Shown here: in pieces, positions 24,321 through 32,986 of the stretch
How the letters are laid out: the number at the start of each line of letters is the position of its first letter
Position numbering within the stretch: position 1 is the first letter of the stretch
Source of the DNA: DAOPXV01 sp035352535
GTDB taxonomy: Bacteria > Muiribacteriota > UBA9980
Reading direction: 5' to 3'
DNA: 35,832 nucleotides
Assembly: GCA_964545075.1 (NCBI GenBank)
Contig: CAZJFS010000033.1
Coordinates: 1 to 35,832, forward strand
Program-made: the position numbers and the translations under genes
The notes under the pieces: generated by a model
Told to the model about the DNA's origin: nothing
Seen by the model: the letters and a program-made list of their open reading frames with translations, nothing else
The model's database searches: none

Positions 24321-24891
24321 TTATATCGTCCAATATCCACTTTACGGCCGCGAGAAGATCTTCGGCGATGAAATCCGGCGTCACTTTCCAGTTCTGACGC
24401 TGGTGCTCGTATTCGCCGATCCCATAACCGGTTAAGACCATAACGCTTTTCAGCCCAAGTTTTTTTCCGAATTCAACGTCCGATATCTTATCGCCTATCA
24501 TATATGAAACAGTAAGATCAATGCCGTGTTCACGCTGCGCCCGGGTTATCATTCCGGGTTTTGGTTTTCTGCAATCGCAATCCATCCGGTAAGGCGGCTT
24601 TCCGACCGAAGGATGATGAGGGCAATAATAAACGGCGTCAAATTTAGCGCCTGATTTAGAGAGTTCTTCTCCGAGCTTCTCGTGGACCTTTATTATCATG
24701 GCTTCTTCGAAATATCCCCTGGCGACTCCGGCCTGATTAGTGGCGAGTATAGCCATAACGCCGGCATCGTTCAAAAGCTTTATCGCGTCGGCGGTGTTCG
24801 GCAAAAGCCTGAACCTTGAAATATGATTGACATATCCGACCTCTTCCGAAACGGTTCCGTCGCGATCGATAAAAACAGCTATTTTTGACAT
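24310..24891 (-). CDS. gmhB: D-glycero-D-manno-heptose 1,7-bisphosphate 7-phosphatase (GmhB)
   Basis: This HAD-superfamily phosphatase removes the 7-phosphate of heptose bisphosphate on the route to ADP-heptose for the LPS inner core. The 193-residue size fits. Motif I is FIDRDGTV (D9, D11), followed by LATNQAGVARG, the zinc-binding set C90, H92/H93, C105, C107 in YYCPHHP...CDCRKPKPGM, and motif IV MIGDKISDVEFG. The zinc loop distinguishes GmhB and HisB-type phosphatases from other HADs; the neighbouring heptosyltransferase favours GmhB. Its start overlaps the heptosyltransferase gene by 13 nt, and it is the last gene of the long minus-strand operon. Confidence 0.92.
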   Translation of the reverse strand: MSKIAVFIDRDGTVSEEVGYVNHISRFRLLPNTADAIKLLNDAGVMAILATNQAGVARGYFEEAMIIKVHEKLGEELSKSGAKFDAVYYCPHHPSVGKPPYRMDCDCRKPKPGMITRAQREHGIDLTVSYMIGDKISDVEFGKKLGLKSVMVLTGYGIGEYEHQRQNWKVTPDFIAEDLLAAVKWILDDINKK

Positions 24892-25994
24892 TTAATTATC
24901 CTTTCAATCTTATTTTTCATAACTTTATAGACTTCGTCAACGCTTATCAAATTCATGCACTTATGATGCCCCAATGGGCATTCGCGCTTTTTGCAGGGGG
25001 CGCAATCGATATCTCGTCTTATAATGAGGCCGTCCGAGCATACCGGGTATGTAGACGCATGGTCGGTCGAACCGAAAATCGCTACCACCCCGATATCGAA
25101 CGCGGCCGCTATATGCATCGCGCCGGAATCGTTGGTAAGAAAAAGACGGCACATCGATATATGCGATATGAGTTCCCGAATGGACGTTTTCCCGCAAAAA
25201 TTAAACGCCGAATCCGGCGCCGATGCGCAAATTTCACGACCGAAAGCTTCTTCTTTAGCCGAGCCGAAAACGACGAACCTGACGTTTTTATATTCAGCCG
25301 AGAGACGCGCTACCACTTTCGCATATCGTTCTACGGGCCATCTTTTCGCCGAACCGAAAAAAGCCCCGGGATTCAAGCCGACAATAAGGTTCCCTGAAAT
25401 ATCGATACCTATTTCGTTTAACTTTTTCATCGCCGCTTCACGCTCGGCCCGAGAAAGATATATTTCATATCGGGGCTCGGCCCCCTTCGTCGCCTTATCG
25501 CAAGCGTCTCCGACAATATCTTTTCCATCATTTCTTAAAAATGAACGGAGTATATTCAAATAATAAAATATTTCATGTACGTTATACATTTCTTTATTGA
25601 ATGGAACTGGATGGTCCAAAAGAATGCCGCGCATATCCCTGTTATAACCAAGAATTTCACGGCATCCGGCTTTTTTCAGATCAACGGCGGCGCCGAATGA
25701 ATTCGGAAGCGAGATTCCCAGATCGTAAAGATCGCCGCGCCTTGAGACAAGCGCTCCGAGACTTCCTAAGAAACCCGAAACGCCTCCCTGGCGCTTCAAA
25801 ATGGTTATAGCATCGATATTAGGATTATTCTCAAACACCGGCGCGATATAAGGAAGAGCTTTGATCTCGATACGGGAAGCCGGAAAAGCCTTTCGAAGGA
25901 ACGAAAAAAACGGCGTCGTCATAACGGCGTCGCCAAGCCAATTGGTGCATCGCACGAGTATTTTTTTATATTTATCCGAAAGACCTTGATTCAT
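24879..25994 (-). CDS. waaF: ADP-heptose:LPS heptosyltransferase, family 9 (WaaF-like)
   Basis: The 371-residue enzyme transfers heptose from ADP-heptose to the LPS inner core on the cytoplasmic face of the inner membrane. Family 9 features are the N-terminal ILVRCTNWLGDAVMTTPF strand-loop, GLNPGAFFGSAKRWPVERYA around the nucleotide site, the acceptor-side LFLTNDSGAMHIAAA and VAIFGSTDHASTYP. The C-terminal CPLGHHKCM cysteine cluster is typical of heptosyltransferase II. The ATG overlaps the stop of the preceding glycosyltransferase as ATGA, so translation is coupled. Heptosyltransferase II is preferred over I or III because of the CPLGHHKCM signature; acceptor specificity is inferred. Confidence 0.9.
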   Translation of the reverse strand: MNQGLSDKYKKILVRCTNWLGDAVMTTPFFSFLRKAFPASRIEIKALPYIAPVFENNPNIDAITILKRQGGVSGFLGSLGALVSRRGDLYDLGISLPNSFGAAVDLKKAGCREILGYNRDMRGILLDHPVPFNKEMYNVHEIFYYLNILRSFLRNDGKDIVGDACDKATKGAEPRYEIYLSRAEREAAMKKLNEIGIDISGNLIVGLNPGAFFGSAKRWPVERYAKVVARLSAEYKNVRFVVFGSAKEEAFGREICASAPDSAFNFCGKTSIRELISHISMCRLFLTNDSGAMHIAAAFDIGVVAIFGSTDHASTYPVCSDGLIIRRDIDCAPCKKRECPLGHHKCMNLISVDEVYKVMKNKIERIIKCQK

Positions 25995-26776
25995 TTTTTA
26001 CCCGTATACAAAAAATAATGTTTCAAATATTTCACGAATACATAAAACGATGATAGAACGGCAAGTATCAAACCATGAAACCCATCCATAAAACCTCTTT
26101 TTATGAAGTACTGCTTTACAAAGCCGAAAAACGGGTTGAAAACTATCTTCAATTTGGAGGGGTTCGCGCCGCGGTCAAGCATATCCTCAGCCGCCATGGA
26201 AGTATAAGCATTGAATTTATTAAAATATTGTTCAAGCGAGTCGTAAGTGTAATGCCACATAAAACATTCAGCCGGTATTTTTGCCGTCAGGCCGTCAACT
26301 GTGATAGACTCATGGACCCTCGCTTTTTTAAACGCCCCCGAACCGCGTTTCATAAGCCTGAGGGTGTAATCAGGAAACCAACCCGAATGATTTATCCATT
26401 TGCCCAGAAAAGAGCTTTTACGCGGAATAAAAAAACCTTTAACCCCGCCATCATCAAACTGCTTGAAGACGCCGCTCTTAAAATTCGAAAGCCATTTAAC
26501 GAGCTCCTGTGAAAGCTCCTCGTCGGCGTCCAGAACGAAAACATAATCCATCGCGGCATATGAAAGAGCCATGTTTTTCTGCGAGGCGAAATCCGCGAAT
26601 TTATTCTGGTAAACCCTCGCTCCGAGTCCCGAAGATATTTCGACCGTGCGGTCCGAGGAACCCGAATCCAGAATCACTATCTCATCGGCTATCCCTGAAA
26701 CGGACTTCATGGCGCGGGCGATATTTTTTTCTTCGTTGAATGTTATTATCACGAAGGATATCTTGATATTGGACAA
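25991..26776 (-). CDS. Family 2 glycosyltransferase (WaaE-like, LPS core)
   Basis: The 261-residue enzyme has a GT-A fold: ISFVIITFNEEKNIARAM (residues 6-23), EIVILDSGSSDRT, and the metal-binding VLDADEEL (D83, D85). Later regions GKWINHSGWFPDYTLRLMKR and ARVHESI are characteristic of the WaaE/KdtX-like group that adds glucose to inner-core heptose. A hydrophobic stretch near the C-terminus (LILAVLSSFYVFVKYL) may attach it to the membrane. It starts with TTG at 26776-26774, one base after the acyltransferase stop codon, with AGGAA eight bases upstream. The sugar donor is uncertain. Confidence 0.85.
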   Translation of the reverse strand: MSNIKISFVIITFNEEKNIARAMKSVSGIADEIVILDSGSSDRTVEISSGLGARVYQNKFADFASQKNMALSYAAMDYVFVLDADEELSQELVKWLSNFKSGVFKQFDDGGVKGFFIPRKSSFLGKWINHSGWFPDYTLRLMKRGSGAFKKARVHESITVDGLTAKIPAECFMWHYTYDSLEQYFNKFNAYTSMAAEDMLDRGANPSKLKIVFNPFFGFVKQYFIKRGFMDGFHGLILAVLSSFYVFVKYLKHYFLYTGKK

Positions 26777-26790
26777 ATCACTGTTCCTTT
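26774..26790 (-). promoter_or_regulatory. Ribosome site that fixes a TTG start
   Basis: AGGAA inside the end of the upstream acyltransferase gene lies eight bases before TTG 26776-26774. No ATG lies at the expected distance, and the following residues (SNIKISFVIITFNEE) are the normal N-terminus of the enzyme. Confidence 0.6.
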
Positions 26791-27704
26791 TTTTCCGCGG
26801 CCGGCATGACGCTTGCCCGCCAGCGCTTGTGAAACCAGAACCATTGTTCCGGAGCCATTTTTATGTATCTTTCGATCATATCGTTTATCGCCTGCGTGCA
26901 TGAAACTATAGCCTCTTTTTCATCATTTTCGGCTAAAGTAAAGTCTCTGGCGTATAACGCCGGCTCTATATAAATATCATGGCTTTTATAATCGGCCGAT
27001 CTTATCATGAAAACGCCGTATATCGGGCACCCCGTTTTTAACGAAAGCGCGGCCGGCAGTGACGTGCTCATGCAGTCGAGCCCCATAAATTTAGTTTTAA
27101 CGCCGGCATTGTCGGTATGCTGATCCGAAACTATTCCGGCAAAATTTTTCCGTTTTATAAGCCTCATGCATTTTAATGCGGAATGGTTACGGTCCATTAC
27201 GCCGTTACCGGTTACGACGCGCGCGGCGGAAATGACCTTATGCACCTCAATATCGCGATCAACGATAAGCGCCGACATTTTCACGCCGATTTTTCCGATA
27301 GCCACCGCCAGAAGCTCCCAATTATCGAGATGAGACGAAATTATGACGCCGCCTTCCTCACCCGATATGGCTTTTTTAAAATTTGAAAGTCCGTGTATCC
27401 TGAAATTTTTATTGATAACGGAGGTCTTCGTCATATTCGACATCCAGAAAAACTCAAAAAAATTAAGCATTTGACAGGTATATATGCCTTTAATGACCGG
27501 AACGCATTCTTCTTCGGTTTTACAAATCCCGGTCCGGATAAGATTTTCAACAAGCATCTTTTTTCTCAAAGGAAAAATATAGTAGAATAAGAGGCCTAAA
27601 AAACCAAATCTCGAGATCGTTTTGAACTCAAGCAACGAAAACGAACGCAATAGCTTTTTTATTATATAAGCGCCTAAACGGTCTAAAATTTTTTTCATGT
27701 TCAT
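26778..27704 (-). CDS. Lipid A biosynthesis acyltransferase (LpxL/HtrB family)
   Basis: The 308-residue inner-membrane enzyme would add a secondary acyl chain to lipid A. The N-terminal 45 residues contain a hydrophobic anchor. The catalytic H-x4-E is H125-L-D-N-W-E130 within ISSHLDNWELL. Other family marks are VSDQHTDNAGV, the CPIYGVFMIR strand and the near-terminal PEQWFWFHKRW. Whether it acts like LpxL, LpxM or a relaxed homologue cannot be decided. The start ATG 27704 lies 3 nt after the TPR-gene stop; a second ATG two codons later is equally possible and the ribosome site is weak. Confidence 0.9.
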   Translation of the reverse strand: MNMKKILDRLGAYIIKKLLRSFSLLEFKTISRFGFLGLLFYYIFPLRKKMLVENLIRTGICKTEEECVPVIKGIYTCQMLNFFEFFWMSNMTKTSVINKNFRIHGLSNFKKAISGEEGGVIISSHLDNWELLAVAIGKIGVKMSALIVDRDIEVHKVISAARVVTGNGVMDRNHSALKCMRLIKRKNFAGIVSDQHTDNAGVKTKFMGLDCMSTSLPAALSLKTGCPIYGVFMIRSADYKSHDIYIEPALYARDFTLAENDEKEAIVSCTQAINDMIERYIKMAPEQWFWFHKRWRASVMPAAEKKEQ

Positions 27705-27707
27705 AAC

Positions 27708-30017
27708 TTATTTTTTGGAAATCTCCTTCGCCTTGTCCTTAATAGCTTTAGAAGCGCCTGATTTAAGTATCTCGTCGCGGAGCGTTCTGGCGTCCTTATT
27801 TTTTTTCGTTTTAACATATAATTCAAGCAGCATAAGCCTGGCTTCATTCAGCGATTCGCTGTCATGGTATAGTATCTCGATTTTAAGAAGGTTCTTGATA
27901 GCCTCGTCGTTCTTTTCACTGGCCGAATAACATCGGGCAAGAGCGATATGCACCTTCGCCAGCACCTCGACATCCTGTATCTCGGATGCAAGTGCCTCGA
28001 ATATCCCTATGGCCTGATCGAATTTTTGAGCCGCGAAAAGCGCCGTGCCTTTTGAAAACTTAGCGATCGCCTTCACGTGCTCGGGAGCCTGGACGTCCAA
28101 TATTATCGCTTCAAAAACGGCCGCCGCTTCGTCATATTTTCTCATTCCGGCGAGGTTTCTGCCCAAAAGTTCCTTTACTTCGAAAGGACTGTAAGCTCCG
28201 CCGCCTGTTTTAAGCCCTTCAAGCTCATGAACGGCATTCATGCTCTTTTCAAAATCGCCGCGGGCGAAATGAACGGATGCCAGCTTATACCTGGCATCGG
28301 CTGAATTCCTCTCGCTTTTCGAAACTTTTATTATTTTTTCGTACGCCGCTGCGGCGAGGTCGAATTTTCCCAGCGCGGAAAGAACCTTGCCCATCTTAAA
28401 AAGAACGGGAATGAGCGATTCCGAATCGGCTTTAACTCCGTCCGCTTTTTTCAGGACTTCCTCATATTTCTGAGAAAGCTTGTCCGCATCGTTCTGAAGC
28501 TGATATATGTCGCATATTTTAAGCTGCGCTTCGAGCCACAGCTGATCGCTCTCGGAAATCTTCATGAACCACGAATGCGCGCCGTCGTAATTTTTCTTTA
28601 AGACCGATATCTCGCCAAGATTAAACCATGCGCGACTGGCGAAATCCGATTTCGGATAACCTTTAAGAAAAGCGTAAAAAGCCTCCTCGGCCTCCCTGTA
28701 TCTGGCCATATTAAAGAAGGCGAGACCGACGTTGAAAGACGCGAACTGCGCCCGCGGCGAACCGGGAAAAATCCTGACGAAATTATTGAACTTCGAAACC
28801 GAGTCATCATACTTCTTCTGATCGAACAGTATAACGGCGGCCATGTACGCCGATTCTGAAGCTATCTCGGAAGTTCCGGCGGAAAGCTTTTCAAAATGCT
28901 CAAGCGCGCTGGATGCCTGTCCCGATTTCTGAAGCGTCATGGCGAGATAATAATCCGCTTCCCTGGAAATTTTCTGGCTTAAATTCTCTATCTTTTTAAG
29001 TTCGGCGAAGGCGTTTCCCGCCTCCTTGAATTTCTTGATATTGAAATAGCAAACGCCAAGACGCAAAAGTGCGTCCGGCCGGTTATCATTCTTTTTATAT
29101 TTTTCGGTATATATCAAAAAATTTTCAGCCGCCTGCCTGTAATCGCCGGCGGAATAATAACACCAGCCCAGCGAATAATATATCTTGGGATAGTAACCGT
29201 TAAAAGCTTTTATGCGCTCGTCATCGGCCTCTTTAACGCCTTCCAGTATGGCCAGCGCCTTTTTATAATACGACGCGGCCGATTTCTGATCATTTTTCGA
29301 ATATTCCATTTCACCTATATTGTAATTCGCCGGCACGGCAAGAGGATCGTCACCGAAATACTTCAATATTTTTTCATAATATTCGCGGGCTTCCAATATC
29401 TCGCGGGCGCGCAAACGAATATTTCCGGCCATATACAAAGCTTCTTTATAACGTGATTTCTCATCTTCATCGATCTTTTCAGGAACGACGGCCGCCGCGG
29501 CAAAGTAATCCGCTACCGCCTTGCGCGCCCCGGCGTAATCCTTTTTAGCCAGAAGCAGCCGCGCGCATTTAAACACGGCGTCCACGCGCAATTCTTTATT
29601 GGGACTTTCATATATCTTTTGAAAATAAGAAAGAGCGAGTTCCGTCGAGTCGAGCGATTCCGCGGCATATCCGGCGGAATAATAAACATCGTGCAAAAGC
29701 TTTGAATCCTTATACTTTATAATAAAATGGGAATATTTATCAAGCGACTCGGCGTACGCTCCCGATTTATACAGGGACTCGCCAAGGAGATAAAGCGCAT
29801 ATTCGCAATATTTATTTTTTTCGTAAAAAGAAAGAAATTTCTGAAGTTCCGAAGCCGCTTCGCCGTATTTTTCCATGTCGAAAAGCCCCTTGGCGAATTT
29901 AAAAGCCCGGGAAGCTTTATCTTCCTCGGAAATAGCCGACGCGGGAGAGGCCGAACACGAAAATATGACAACCAATAACAAAAACAAGCAAAAGTATCTT
30001 GAAAAACGTACGCTCAA
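27708..30017 (-). CDS. Large exported TPR-repeat protein
   Basis: The start chosen is TTG 30017-30015, seven bases after a perfect GGAGGG (30030-30025); the in-frame ATG at 30032 overlaps that site. This gives 769 residues. The N-terminus is a signal sequence (VRFSRYFCLFLLLVVIFSC); the C in IFSCSAS could be a lipoprotein cysteine, or signal peptidase I could cut after SPASA. The rest is about 18 helical hairpins of the tetratricopeptide type, e.g. AFKFAKGLFDMEKYGEAA, ALYLLGESLYKSGAYAESL and AWFNLGEISVLKKNYDGA. The spacing and the YPKSD/FPGSPRA turns resemble periplasmic YbgF/BamD-type TPRs. It is presumably a scaffold in the envelope; its partners are unknown. It lies between tldE and the acyltransferase gene. 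Confidence 0.85.
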   Translation of the reverse strand: MSVRFSRYFCLFLLLVVIFSCSASPASAISEEDKASRAFKFAKGLFDMEKYGEAASELQKFLSFYEKNKYCEYALYLLGESLYKSGAYAESLDKYSHFIIKYKDSKLLHDVYYSAGYAAESLDSTELALSYFQKIYESPNKELRVDAVFKCARLLLAKKDYAGARKAVADYFAAAAVVPEKIDEDEKSRYKEALYMAGNIRLRAREILEAREYYEKILKYFGDDPLAVPANYNIGEMEYSKNDQKSAASYYKKALAILEGVKEADDERIKAFNGYYPKIYYSLGWCYYSAGDYRQAAENFLIYTEKYKKNDNRPDALLRLGVCYFNIKKFKEAGNAFAELKKIENLSQKISREADYYLAMTLQKSGQASSALEHFEKLSAGTSEIASESAYMAAVILFDQKKYDDSVSKFNNFVRIFPGSPRAQFASFNVGLAFFNMARYREAEEAFYAFLKGYPKSDFASRAWFNLGEISVLKKNYDGAHSWFMKISESDQLWLEAQLKICDIYQLQNDADKLSQKYEEVLKKADGVKADSESLIPVLFKMGKVLSALGKFDLAAAAYEKIIKVSKSERNSADARYKLASVHFARGDFEKSMNAVHELEGLKTGGGAYSPFEVKELLGRNLAGMRKYDEAAAVFEAIILDVQAPEHVKAIAKFSKGTALFAAQKFDQAIGIFEALASEIQDVEVLAKVHIALARCYSASEKNDEAIKNLLKIEILYHDSESLNEARLMLLELYVKTKKNKDARTLRDEILKSGASKAIKDKAKEISKK

Positions 30018-30030
30018 TTTATAACCCTCC
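30015..30030 (-). promoter_or_regulatory. Ribosome site that fixes a TTG start
   Basis: GGAGGG (30030-30025) is seven bases ahead of TTG 30017-30015. It is the best ribosome site in this operon and decides the start of the TPR gene. Confidence 0.7.
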
Positions 30031-30031
30031 A

Positions 30032-31393
30032 TTAAGAACAGTGGCATCTCATCAGGAAACAGTCCCCTTCCTGATACCAGTTCAAAAACTTAGTATTGTG
30101 ATGGTTAAGCTGCTCAAAAAAGTTACCCGCCAGGGATACTTTAGCGAGGCCTTCCGGCTTCCCGTCGACGACCCTTACGGCGTAGGGCGAGCTTATAGAA
30201 AAGTCGCCTGAAGTATGGTCCTGCGTATGCATTCCAAGCACGCCGAATATTATGAGACCTTCCGAAAGATCAGATATAACCGCTCGCGCCGCCTCATATT
30301 CGCCGGTTTCTATTTTAACCGAATAATTGGACGATTGAAACATCTCGGGCGTAAGATATGCGTTAGGCTGCATCTCTGCTTTTTTGGCGTATTTGAGATC
30401 GAGCATAGGCGAGTTGAGCCGGCCGTTTTTTATAAAATACGCCGGAGCGACGGGTACTCCCTCGAAAGTAAGGGGAATGTTATTTATCTCAAGATCTTCA
30501 TCTGACTGAGTAAACAATACGGAAATATCATCCCTCGTAACTTTTTCGCCGGATTTGAAATCCTCTATATTGAACCTTGATTGTTTTTCCACGACCAATT
30601 TTCCATAAAGGTTTGACATCAAATATTTTTTTATGAACGAATCGGCGACCTGAGGCGTTAAAACCACCGTCATTTGAGAACCTTTAGAAAGAAAGTCGGC
30701 CTTGTCGATATTTTTTGAAAACGCCGGGTAGAAAAATTTCGCGTTATCAGTTATCGCTGTCAGGTCTTTTTCTTTAAAAGCGCGGCGCTTTATGAAACTA
30801 TCGCTAAAAACGTTGTCCAGATCAAATGAAATGCCGCAAGTGGTAAAAGAAAAATTGAATGTTGGCTCATCCGTGGCGCCGCCGAGATATATAAACCTGT
30901 TCGTAAGCGATGCCGCGGCATTTACCGTAACAAGCTTTGCGGAGGATGAAAGCTCGCGATTTATGAAATCAATGCCGCAAAAAAGAGGATTCGCCTCACC
31001 TTTGGTCATAGCCGCGACTTCCGCGTCATAATTTTTATATTTTTTAAGATCATCCGCCGAAAAACCTTCGTCGCGCCATATTGAGGGAGCGAACTCATCG
31101 CGGAACGAATTTTTGCGCCAGTCGCCTATTTCTCTTTCAAAATTTTGCATATTGTCGTAATTCAAATTCACGTTCGAGACCTTCCCGTCCTTCCATATAA
31201 CGTAAAGACTCGCCGTAAGGCTCTTCGAAAGAGACGGCATATCGTACGGACCTAACAATTCGTTCTCTTTCTGACCTATTGAAACGAATTCCGAATAATC
31301 CGCGACCACCCTGAAATCTCCGGCTTCAAAATCCGGATGCAAACTAAGTTTTTTTACGAATTCTTTAATGAATTCTGAAGCACCGCTTTTCAT
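30032..31393 (-). CDS. tldE: TldE/PmbA-family protein (partner of TldD)
   Basis: TldE pairs with TldD in a cytoplasmic heterodimeric metalloprotease that digests unfolded peptides and, in some bacteria, trims RiPP precursors such as microcin B17. The 453-residue protein is collinear with PmbA/TldE: an N-terminal domain with repeated strands, then IPLTFEGVPVAPAYFIKNGRL, and AKVSLAGNFFEQL near the end. As expected for TldE it lacks the HExxxH zinc motif. The last residues end in GDCFLMRCHCS, with three Cys and one His replacing the usual final strand. It starts at ATG 31393 with GGCGGT upstream, 35 nt after tldD. Confidence 0.87.
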   Translation of the reverse strand: MKSGASEFIKEFVKKLSLHPDFEAGDFRVVADYSEFVSIGQKENELLGPYDMPSLSKSLTASLYVIWKDGKVSNVNLNYDNMQNFEREIGDWRKNSFRDEFAPSIWRDEGFSADDLKKYKNYDAEVAAMTKGEANPLFCGIDFINRELSSSAKLVTVNAAASLTNRFIYLGGATDEPTFNFSFTTCGISFDLDNVFSDSFIKRRAFKEKDLTAITDNAKFFYPAFSKNIDKADFLSKGSQMTVVLTPQVADSFIKKYLMSNLYGKLVVEKQSRFNIEDFKSGEKVTRDDISVLFTQSDEDLEINNIPLTFEGVPVAPAYFIKNGRLNSPMLDLKYAKKAEMQPNAYLTPEMFQSSNYSVKIETGEYEAARAVISDLSEGLIIFGVLGMHTQDHTSGDFSISSPYAVRVVDGKPEGLAKVSLAGNFFEQLNHHNTKFLNWYQEGDCFLMRCHCS

Positions 31394-31428
31394 AATTTTA
31401 CCGCCTGTTTTGAAATATCTTGTTTATC

Positions 31429-32961
31429 TTAACCTATCGTTACATCATCATTTTTATCGATTATTAAAAAATAGTTTGAGCCGCCTGAAGAAGGAACTCC
31501 CTGGCCGTTCTTGCCGCAGGTGCCAAGAGCGTCCCATTTCACCGGGCCAATCGCGCCGATTATCGATTTGAGAGTTGAAAGCGTCTTTCCGGCGAATATG
31601 GCCGGTTTATAAAGTTCCGGCAAACACGTCGCGTTCATTTTAAATATCATCGAACAGTTAAAAACGAAGTCGCCGTTCACCGTGCTTACCTGACCGCCCT
31701 TATAACCAAGAAGGAGCAATGTATCTCCATCCTCGGCCAGAAAACCGTTTTTTAAAAGGAGCTCGTTAACTTCGCGCGGCCTGATATCGTGAAAAGCTTT
31801 TCCCGACGGAATCGGATTGAGATATTCGAGCCTGATATTGGTCATTCTTGGGATGGACGGGCAGTCATAGCTTTCGATACGCTCGGCGTTCTGATTTGAA
31901 ACGCCCATTTCGCCGGCCGAAAAAATATCGGCAAGGCTATCTTTTACGACGCCATCTTTTACGATTTCAACATTTTTTCTAAGATTGCCGTTGGCGCCGA
32001 CCGGCTGCCAAGCGTAATCGTTTAATATCGGACTGTCAGTAATATTGACTTTTTCATTCGCGACCTTACGCCCTTTTATGAACTTGCCGCCTTCCCATAG
32101 TATCGAACTTTTTCCAAGGTCGGATTCAACCGCATGTCCAAAAGCCTCGTGCGCCAATCCTTTAGCAAGCGCATAATCTATTACGATCCTGTATTTTCCA
32201 GCTTCGACCTGCGGGGAGGACGGAATGCGGAGCGCCTCTTTTGCGTAAAATGACGCCTGCCCCATAAAATCGGCGTATAATTTTTCATCGAAAAGCACGC
32301 TCAGATCGGATGAACCGAGCCTTGCCGCAACGGTTGCCGTACCGTCGGCATCCTTCGCCGTAATGGAACTCGAAAGCGAACACCTCGGAGTTTCAAACGC
32401 GGAAAACGTTCCGTCGCCTCTTATTATTATATATTCCTCGACGACTATGCCGCAGCTGGTAGTGACTGAAAGCTTAGTTTTATCGATCTTAACTATCTCT
32501 TTATTCGCCGCGGTCACGCGATCGATTATCGCTTGAAGAGGATAAGCGCTAAAAGGATGAGAATATTCGCTTTTCAATATATTTATCTGCGGCTCAAGCG
32601 AAAAAATATCGGAATTCTTTTTTATCTTGTTTTTAAGCGAAGCGTTTATAAGCGTTTTAAGCGAAGCCGTCATTTCGTCAAAATCTATATCGGGATAGGT
32701 ATTCGACGTGACCATAGCCGAAGCGCCGCCTTTTTCAAACCCATGTATCCCTATGCCGCTTTTCGAGTTATTCGTCAGATCGTTTAATTCGCCGTTGACC
32801 ACCGATATGCTTACGCTGCGTTTTTTTTGTATCCGGCAGATAAGCATCATTCCTTCATTTCTAAAGGCTTCGCGCGATCCCTCATATATTTTTTTTATGA
32901 GCTGACGATCGGCCGCGCCGTCCAGATAGGTTTTGATCTTTGGTGACATGGTATTAGGCAT
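31429..32961 (-). CDS. tldD: TldD metalloprotease
   Basis: This is the catalytic subunit of the TldD/TldE protease. The 510-residue protein has the zinc motif H271-E-A-F-G-H276 (HExxxH, in LAHEAFGHAVESD). The third ligand C482 lies in GTCGKNGQGVPSSGG, the signature near the C-terminus. FDEKLYADFMGQASFYAKEA and KSSILWEGGKFIKGRKVA match the conserved core. The start ATG 32961 is nine bases after AAGGAGAT. The subunit gene order tldD-tldE and the short gap suggest balanced production. The cyclase gene ends 25 nt upstream. Confidence 0.93.
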   Translation of the reverse strand: MPNTMSPKIKTYLDGAADRQLIKKIYEGSREAFRNEGMMLICRIQKKRSVSISVVNGELNDLTNNSKSGIGIHGFEKGGASAMVTSNTYPDIDFDEMTASLKTLINASLKNKIKKNSDIFSLEPQINILKSEYSHPFSAYPLQAIIDRVTAANKEIVKIDKTKLSVTTSCGIVVEEYIIIRGDGTFSAFETPRCSLSSSITAKDADGTATVAARLGSSDLSVLFDEKLYADFMGQASFYAKEALRIPSSPQVEAGKYRIVIDYALAKGLAHEAFGHAVESDLGKSSILWEGGKFIKGRKVANEKVNITDSPILNDYAWQPVGANGNLRKNVEIVKDGVVKDSLADIFSAGEMGVSNQNAERIESYDCPSIPRMTNIRLEYLNPIPSGKAFHDIRPREVNELLLKNGFLAEDGDTLLLLGYKGGQVSTVNGDFVFNCSMIFKMNATCLPELYKPAIFAGKTLSTLKSIIGAIGPVKWDALGTCGKNGQGVPSSGGSNYFLIIDKNDDVTIG

Positions 32962-32986
32962 TGACGCCCATCTCCTTATTCGAGGT

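Noticed and set aside
24991..25563. Open plus-strand frame of 190 codons inside the heptosyltransferase gene
   Set aside because: It is antisense to a well-supported family 9 enzyme and has no signals of its own.
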